From Actinomycetes bacterium (GTDB lineage: Bacteria; Actinomycetota; Actinomycetes; Mycobacteriales; Mycobacteriaceae), in assembly GCA_023404955.1 (NCBI GenBank), contig JAEXZY010000130.1, positions 1-9,415 of the forward strand: a stretch of 9,415 bases of DNA. The letters run 5' to 3'. Shown piece after piece: positions 5,888-9,415 of this stretch. The notes under the pieces were generated by a model. The model made no database searches. It was given only the letters and a program-made list of their open reading frames with translations, and was not told where the DNA came from. The translations under genes and the position numbers were made by a program. Positions within the stretch are counted from its first letter, which is position 1. Every line of letters starts with the position of its first letter.

Positions 5888-6526
5888 TCAGGATGCGAAC
5901 AGGGGTCGGTCACGGTCGAGGTGGCGCTGGGCGAGCACGTCGAGCATCGGGTCGGACAGATCGGCCAGTCCGTGGGTGGCCTCGGTCGCGGTCTCTTCGC
6001 ACAGCGGCGCGAGCGCGAAGGTCACCGCCGCGACGTCACCGGGATCCAGCGCCAGCAGCCGCTGGGCGGCTGTGGCCGACCCCGTCATCGTGGTGTAGAC
6101 GATCGACAGGGCGGTGTGCGCCGCGGCGATCCCACTGGCGTGCCCGACGAGGCCGGCCGCGACCGCCAGGTGCGGGGTGGGTCCGAGCACGGCCCAGTCG
6201 GTGTCGGGCCACACGCGCCGCGCGAGACGGACCAGCCCCCTGCCCTGCGCGCGTGACGCCGCGCGCGCCGCGGGAGCCGGTGTGCGAGCGTCTGTTTCGA
6301 CGTCACCCGAGCCACCCGCAGCGGGCGAGAGCATGCCGGTGTGCACGGCCGCGGCGAGGGACGCGGTGACCAGCCCGGTGGTGCGAGTACGGCGGTGCAG
6401 GTACGCCCGCAGCGTGGGCAGGTCGACGACCAGTCCGCTGGTCACCGCCTCTTCGACGCCGCCGGAGTGCACGTGCCCGCCGGTGGGCAGCCGCGAATCG
6501 GCCAGTGCGAGAAGCGTGGTGATCAT
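5888..6526 (-). CDS. ureF: Urease accessory protein UreF
   Basis: A 212-aa, mostly helical protein of the UreF family. It bridges UreD and UreG in the activation complex and gates GTP hydrolysis by UreG. It opens with LLALADSRLPTGGHVHSGG (5-23), the classic UreF start containing the SRLPTG-hS-G motif, and also holds YTTMTGSATAAQRLLALDP (154-172) and a conserved C-terminus ending DRPLFAS. The ATG at 6526 shares one base with the ureC stop (TGATG), which implies coupling by re-initiation. The same frame stays open upstream to 6928 inside ureC, but that extension has no similarity to UreF and would overlap ureC. The length agrees with M. tuberculosis UreF (about 211 aa). Confidence 0.94.
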   Translation of the reverse strand: MITTLLALADSRLPTGGHVHSGGVEEAVTSGLVVDLPTLRAYLHRRTRTTGLVTASLAAAVHTGMLSPAAGGSGDVETDARTPAPAARAASRAQGRGLVRLARRVWPDTDWAVLGPTPHLAVAAGLVGHASGIAAAHTALSIVYTTMTGSATAAQRLLALDPGDVAAVTFALAPLCEETATEATHGLADLSDPMLDVLAQRHLDRDRPLFAS

Positions 6527-8247
6527 CAGAACAGGAAGAAGCGTTGCGCCATCGGCAGTTCCGCGGCGGGCTGCTCCTGCCAGACTTCGCCGTCGATGCG
6601 CACGGTGAACGTGTCGGGGTCCACCCGGATGTCGGGCAGCGCGTCGTTGAGCGGCATCTGCGCCTTGCCGACCCCGCGGACGTTCTCGACGGCGACGAGC
6701 CGGCGCGCCACTGCCAGGCGGTCGGCCAGCCCGTCCTCGATCGCCTGCGGCGCGACGAAGTGCACCGAGGTCGCGGCCGCAGCCGCGGGCGCCGCACCGA
6801 ACATGGGGCGTGGGAGCACCGGTTGCGGTGTGGGGATCGACGCGTTGGCATCGCCCATGGCCGCCCACGCGATCATGCCGCCCTTGAGCACAGCGTGCGG
6901 CCGCACCCCGAAGAACGCCGGCTCCCACAGCACCAGATCGGCGAGCTTGCCCACCTCGACCGAGCCGATCTCGCGGTCCATGCCGTGGGCGATGGCCGGG
7001 CAGATCGTGTATTTCGCGACATAGCGCTGCGCCCGGGTGTTGTCGGCCCTCGTGTCACCGGGAAGGAAGCCGCGGCGGCGCTTCATCACGTGCGCGGTCT
7101 GCCAGGTGCGCAGCACCACCTCACCGATGCGTCCCATGGCCTGGGCGTCGCTGCCGATCATCGAGATCGCGCCGATGTCGTGCAGCAGGTCCTCCGCCGC
7201 GATCGTCGACGGCCGGATCCGGCTCTCGGCGAACGCCAGATCCTCGGGCACGCTGGGGTTGAGATGGTGGCACACCATCAGCATGTCGAGGTGCTCGTCG
7301 AGAGTGTTGACGGTGTGCGGCCGCGTCGGATTGGTCGAGCTGGGTAGCACGTTGGGTTTGCCCGCCACGGTGATGATGTCGGGAGCGTGGCCGCCGCCTG
7401 CGCCTTCGGTGTGGTACGCGTGGATCGACCGGCCCTTGATCGCGGCCAGCGTGTCCTCCACGAAGCCGGCCTCGTTGAGGGTGTCGGTGTGGATGTTGGC
7501 CTGCACGCCGGCGGCCTCGGACACCGTCAGACAGGCATCGATGGCCGCCGGGGTGGTACCCCAGTCCTCGTGCAGCTTGAATCCTGCTGCACCGCCCCGC
7601 AATTGCTCCCACATCGCCTCGGCGCTGACGGTGTTGCCCTTACCGAGGAGTGCGACGTTGAGCGGCCACGTGTCGAGCGCTTCCAGCATGCGGGCCAGAT
7701 GCCAGGACCCGGGCGTGACGGTGGTGGCCTTGCTGCCCTCGGCGGGGCCGGTGCCACCGGCGACGATCGTGGTGATGCCGCCGCCGAGCGCCTCCTCCAT
7801 GATCTGCGGACAGATCAGGTGGACATGGCAGTCGATCGCCCCGGCGGTGACGATGCGTCCGTTGCCGGCGATGATCTCGGTCGACGGGCCGACCACCAGA
7901 TCGGGATGCACCCCGGACATGATGTCGGGATTGCCGGCCTTGCCGATCGCGACGATGCGTCCGTCGCGAATCCCGATGTCGGCCTTGATGATGCCCCAGT
8001 AATCGAGGATCACCGCGCCCGTGATCACGGTGTCCGGTGCGCAGTCGGCGCGGGTGGCGCGGGACTGCCCCATCGATTCGCGCAGCACTTTCCCGCCGCC
8101 GAACACCGCTTCGTCACCGGCCAGGCCCGGTCCGCCGCTGCGGTCCTCGGTGATCTCGACGAACAAGTCGGTGTCGGCCAACCGGACGCGATCACCTGTC
8201 GTCGGACCGTAGAGCGCGGCGTAACGCGCGCGGGACAGCGCCGTCAT
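6526..8247 (-). CDS. ureC: Urease alpha (catalytic) subunit UreC
   Basis: A 573-aa amidohydrolase-fold subunit carrying the two-nickel active site that splits urea into ammonia and carbamate. All expected residues are present: HVH at 141-143, the Lys to be carbamylated at 224 (GFKLHEDWG) with His226, His253 (NIHTDT), His279 (AYHTEG), the mobile-flap Cys326-His327 (MVCHHLNP) and the Asp ligand at 367 (GSDAQAMGR). The C-terminus RFFLF is also typical. The sequence is close to M. tuberculosis UreC (577 aa). The main difference is a few residues missing in the variable loop after FLPGD (about 394-402). The ATG at 8247 shares one base with the ureB stop (TGATG), and the TGA shares one with the ureF start. 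It works as a trimer of (UreABC) units in the cytoplasm. Confidence 0.98.
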   Translation of the reverse strand: MTALSRARYAALYGPTTGDRVRLADTDLFVEITEDRSGGPGLAGDEAVFGGGKVLRESMGQSRATRADCAPDTVITGAVILDYWGIIKADIGIRDGRIVAIGKAGNPDIMSGVHPDLVVGPSTEIIAGNGRIVTAGAIDCHVHLICPQIMEEALGGGITTIVAGGTGPAEGSKATTVTPGSWHLARMLEALDTWPLNVALLGKGNTVSAEAMWEQLRGGAAGFKLHEDWGTTPAAIDACLTVSEAAGVQANIHTDTLNEAGFVEDTLAAIKGRSIHAYHTEGAGGGHAPDIITVAGKPNVLPSSTNPTRPHTVNTLDEHLDMLMVCHHLNPSVPEDLAFAESRIRPSTIAAEDLLHDIGAISMIGSDAQAMGRIGEVVLRTWQTAHVMKRRRGFLPGDTRADNTRAQRYVAKYTICPAIAHGMDREIGSVEVGKLADLVLWEPAFFGVRPHAVLKGGMIAWAAMGDANASIPTPQPVLPRPMFGAAPAAAAATSVHFVAPQAIEDGLADRLAVARRLVAVENVRGVGKAQMPLNDALPDIRVDPDTFTVRIDGEVWQEQPAAELPMAQRFFLF

Positions 8248-8561
8248 CAGTTGGCATCCAATCTGCCCGGGGGATCCAGGCTCAGGCCGTGCACCTCACG
8301 AGTACCGCGTAGCGGCACCAGGCTCACGTGCTGCGCGATGCCGGGCTCGAACCGGATCGCGGTGCCCGCAGGAATGTCGAACCGGTAGCCGTGTGCGGCG
8401 GCGCGGTCGAAGTCCAGCGCCGAATTCGCCTGTGGCACATGCACGTGACTGCCGACCTGCACCGGCCGGTCGCCGGTGTTGACGATGTCGAGCTCGAGGC
8501 GCTCGGCACCGGCGTTGAGCTCGATGTCGCCGTCGTCGAAGACGAATTCGCCGGGAATCAT
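8247..8561 (-). CDS. ureB: Urease beta subunit UreB
   Basis: A 104-aa structural subunit with the beta-rich urease fold. It shows IPGEFVFDDGDIELNAG at the start, GSHVHVPQANSALDFDR (37-53) and IPAGTAIRFEPG (63-74), all conserved UreB blocks. The size matches the separate UreB of three-subunit bacterial ureases, not the fused small subunit of Helicobacter. The ATG at 8561 overlaps the ureA stop by four bases (ATGA). No strong ribosome binding site precedes it, so translation is probably coupled to ureA. It packs against UreC and helps dock the accessory proteins (family knowledge). Confidence 0.96.
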   Translation of the reverse strand: MIPGEFVFDDGDIELNAGAERLELDIVNTGDRPVQVGSHVHVPQANSALDFDRAAAHGYRFDIPAGTAIRFEPGIAQHVSLVPLRGTREVHGLSLDPPGRLDAN

Positions 8562-8860
8562 GCGATCGGATCGTGGACGGTGACGAGCTTGGTGCCGTCG
8601 GGGAACGTCGCCTCGACCTGGACGTCGTGCAGCATCTCGGGGATCCCGTCCATCACCTCGTCGCGGCCGAGCACGCCGCGGCCGCTGACCATCAGCTCGG
8701 CGACGGTGCGTCCGTCGCGAGCGCCTTCCAGGATGTGGTCGGTGATCACCGCGACGGCCTCGGGGTGGTTCAACCGCAGTCCGCGTGCCTGGCGGCGGCG
8801 GGCGAGGTCGGCGGCATAGGAAATGAGCAACCGCTCCTGCTCATGCGGTGTCAGGCGCAT
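8558..8860 (-). CDS. ureA: Urease gamma subunit UreA
   Basis: A 100-aa protein beginning MRLTPHEQERLLISYAA, the standard UreA N-terminus, with LNHPEAVAVITDHILEGARDG (37-57) and FPDGTKLVTVHDPI at the C-terminus. The start is placed at ATG 8860, because this gives the canonical length and an AGGA site lies 9 bases upstream. An in-frame GTG at 8878 would add six residues not found in the family. It is the first structural gene of the urease unit and lies 57 bases after the thioesterase gene on the same strand. Urease expression in mycobacteria responds to nitrogen supply, but no regulator site was recognised in this short gap. Confidence 0.96.
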   Translation of the reverse strand: MRLTPHEQERLLISYAADLARRRQARGLRLNHPEAVAVITDHILEGARDGRTVAELMVSGRGVLGRDEVMDGIPEMLHDVQVEATFPDGTKLVTVHDPIA

Positions 8861-8869
8861 AGTGGGCGA

Positions 8870-8873
8870 TCCT
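8870..8873 (-). promoter_or_regulatory. Ribosome binding site of ureA
   Basis: AGGA on the minus strand lies 9 bases before the ATG at 8860. It lies inside the six-codon extension that a GTG start at 8878 would require, so it favours the shorter, canonical start. Confidence 0.5.
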
Positions 8874-8895
8874 GCCACGACCCGCGGCGCTCAGC

Positions 8896-8916
8896 AGCGC
8901 ACGCGCTCGTGGCGCT
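8896..8916 (-). other. Stem-loop between the thioesterase gene and ureA
   Basis: AGCGC plus ACG (8896-8903) pairs with CGT (8908-8910) and GCGCT (8912-8916), with one bulged base at 8911 and a four-base loop. It begins directly after the thioesterase stop codon (8918-8920) and ends about 36 bases before ureA. There is no T-run, so it may be a weak terminator, an attenuator or an mRNA-stability element that changes the ratio of thioesterase to urease mRNA. Confidence 0.4.
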
Positions 8917-8917
8917 A

Positions 8918-9325
8918 CTACTCGGCCATGTTCTGCAGCCGCACCTGGCCGCGGGCGACCAGCCGGCCGGCGGGCTCGGTGCCTTCGGTGATCGTGACCA
9001 GCCACAGCTGCTGGCGCCGGCCCCGGTGGATCGGCGTCGAGGTGGCCGTCACGGTGCCCGAGCGGATGGCCCGCAGGAAGTCGGTGTTGTTGTTGACCCC
9101 GACGACGTAGCCGCCACCGTTCTCGGTCAGCCAGACGTGGCCGGAGACGCTGGCCATGCTCTCGATCACCGCGCAGTAGACGCCGCCGTGCACGATGCCC
9201 CAGGGCTGCAGGAGCTTGTCGGTGATCTCCAGTGTCGCGCGGCCGCCGTCGGCAGACATCTCCTCGTAGCGCAGGCCGAGCACCGTGTCGAAGCCGTCTC
9301 CGAGTCCTTCGGGAAGATCAGTCAC
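8918..9325 (-). CDS. PaaI/hotdog-fold thioesterase, Rv1847 type
   Basis: A 135-aa single hotdog-domain protein. The core motif WGIVHGGVYCAVIESMAS (42-59) carries the HGG turn (46-48) and the candidate catalytic Glu55 on the central helix. VGVNNNTDFLRAI (75-87) and the strand SGTVTATSTPIHRGRRQQLW follow the usual acyl-CoA thioesterase pattern. Proteins of this type form dimers or tetramers and hydrolyse acyl- or aryl-CoA thioesters; the substrate here is unknown. It matches Rv1847, which in M. tuberculosis also sits directly upstream of ureA. The GTG at 9325 has no ribosome binding site but a -10-like element at leaderless distance. A functional link to urease is not evident; co-transcription is plausible given the same strand and 57-base gap. 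Confidence 0.9.
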   Translation of the reverse strand: MTDLPEGLGDGFDTVLGLRYEEMSADGGRATLEITDKLLQPWGIVHGGVYCAVIESMASVSGHVWLTENGGGYVVGVNNNTDFLRAIRSGTVTATSTPIHRGRRQQLWLVTITEGTEPAGRLVARGQVRLQNMAE

Positions 9326-9331
9326 GGATCG

Positions 9332-9337
9332 TGTCTA
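9332..9337 (-). promoter_or_regulatory. Candidate -10 element, possibly leaderless, for the thioesterase (and urease) unit
   Basis: TAGACA on the minus strand ends six bases before the GTG start, which would place the first transcribed base at the start codon. It differs from TAnnnT at the last position, so it is a weak match. The absence of a ribosome binding site before the GTG agrees with a leaderless mRNA. Confidence 0.25.
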
Positions 9338-9381
9338 CACGCCGTCGGCGGTGCCCCGAAAATGGGCCCAAGCGAACGGGG

Positions 9382-9415
9382 CCCCCCCCCGCGGGGGCGG
9401 GGGGCGGGGGGGGGG
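9382..9415. repeat. C/G homopolymer runs at the window end
   Basis: Nine C (9382-9390) are followed by runs of five, six and ten G separated by single C. Nothing similar occurs elsewhere in the window. Low-complexity G runs at a contig end are typical of sequencing dark-cycle or low-quality assembly ends. A true G-quadruplex-forming sequence is possible but less likely. Confidence 0.75.

Noticed and set aside
4649..6256. A 535-codon plus-strand open frame across ureD, ureG and ureF
   Set aside because: It is antisense to three well-recognised urease accessory genes, its product is Arg/Gly/His-rich without any domain, and long mirror frames are expected in high-GC DNA.
6527..6928. N-terminal extension of UreF to 346 residues
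   Set aside because: The extra part lies in another frame of ureC and is not UreF-like; the ATG at 6526 overlapping the ureC stop gives the normal family length.
7387..8388. A 333-codon plus-strand open frame under ureC and ureB
   Set aside because: It is antisense to intact catalytic urease sequence, and no start signal or domain is visible.
8861..8878. A GTG start for ureA six codons further upstream
   Set aside because: It would swallow the AGGA ribosome binding site and add residues not found in UreA; the ATG at 8860 gives the canonical 100 aa.
1..9415. A new defence, mobile or biosynthetic system
   Set aside because: Every sizeable gene fits a conserved mycobacterial chromosomal locus; no transposase, integrase, nuclease, toxin-antitoxin pair, phage gene or repeat array was seen.

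Overview
The window is high-GC DNA with GTG and ATG starts, weak -35 elements, several near-leaderless starts and tightly overlapping genes. Gene content and order match the Mycobacterium tuberculosis region Rv1847-Rv1856c plus apa (Rv1860), read in the opposite orientation. It is almost certainly chromosomal DNA of a Mycobacterium/Mycolicibacterium, probably an environmental or rapid-growing species. This placement rests on recalled protein sequences and gene order, not on a database search.

Left end (1-2231). A truncated minus-strand gene starts at 184. It has a signal peptide followed by a Pro/Ala-rich stretch and looks like the secreted glycoprotein Apa (MPT32). A gene-free stretch of about 350 bases with two stem-loops separates it from a plus-strand short-chain dehydrogenase-like gene (Rv1856c-type) that lacks the catalytic Ser and Tyr. 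Next is a luciferase-like F420-dependent oxidoreductase (Rv1855c-type) with a probably leaderless GTG start. The molybdate transporter genes that lie between the first two genes in M. tuberculosis are absent here.

Middle (2232-4562). ndh, the non-proton-pumping type II NADH dehydrogenase, is on the plus strand behind a strong ribosome binding site. It meets a second, unrelated luciferase-like oxidoreductase gene tail to tail, and their stop codons overlap by four bases.

Right part (3705-9325, all minus strand). Read right to left it holds a hotdog thioesterase (Rv1847-type), then ureA, ureB, ureC, ureF, ureG, ureD and the second luciferase-like oxidoreductase. Neighbours overlap by 1-4 bases, abut, or are at most 15 bases apart from ureA onward, so this looks like one polycistronic unit. 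UreA, UreB and UreC form the nickel urease that hydrolyses urea to ammonia and carbamate. UreD, UreF and UreG insert nickel and carbamylate the active-site lysine. No ureE is present. All UreC metal ligands and the mobile-flap Cys-His are intact, so the enzyme should be functional.

The last ~35 bases (9382-9415) are runs of C and G unlike the rest of the window and are probably an assembly or sequencing artefact at a contig end. I found no RNA genes, insertion sequences, phage genes or CRISPR arrays. The locus is mostly a known, conserved one. The points most worth a second look are the oxidoreductase coupled to the urease operon, the degenerate dehydrogenase active site, the missing mod genes, and the structured intergenic region.
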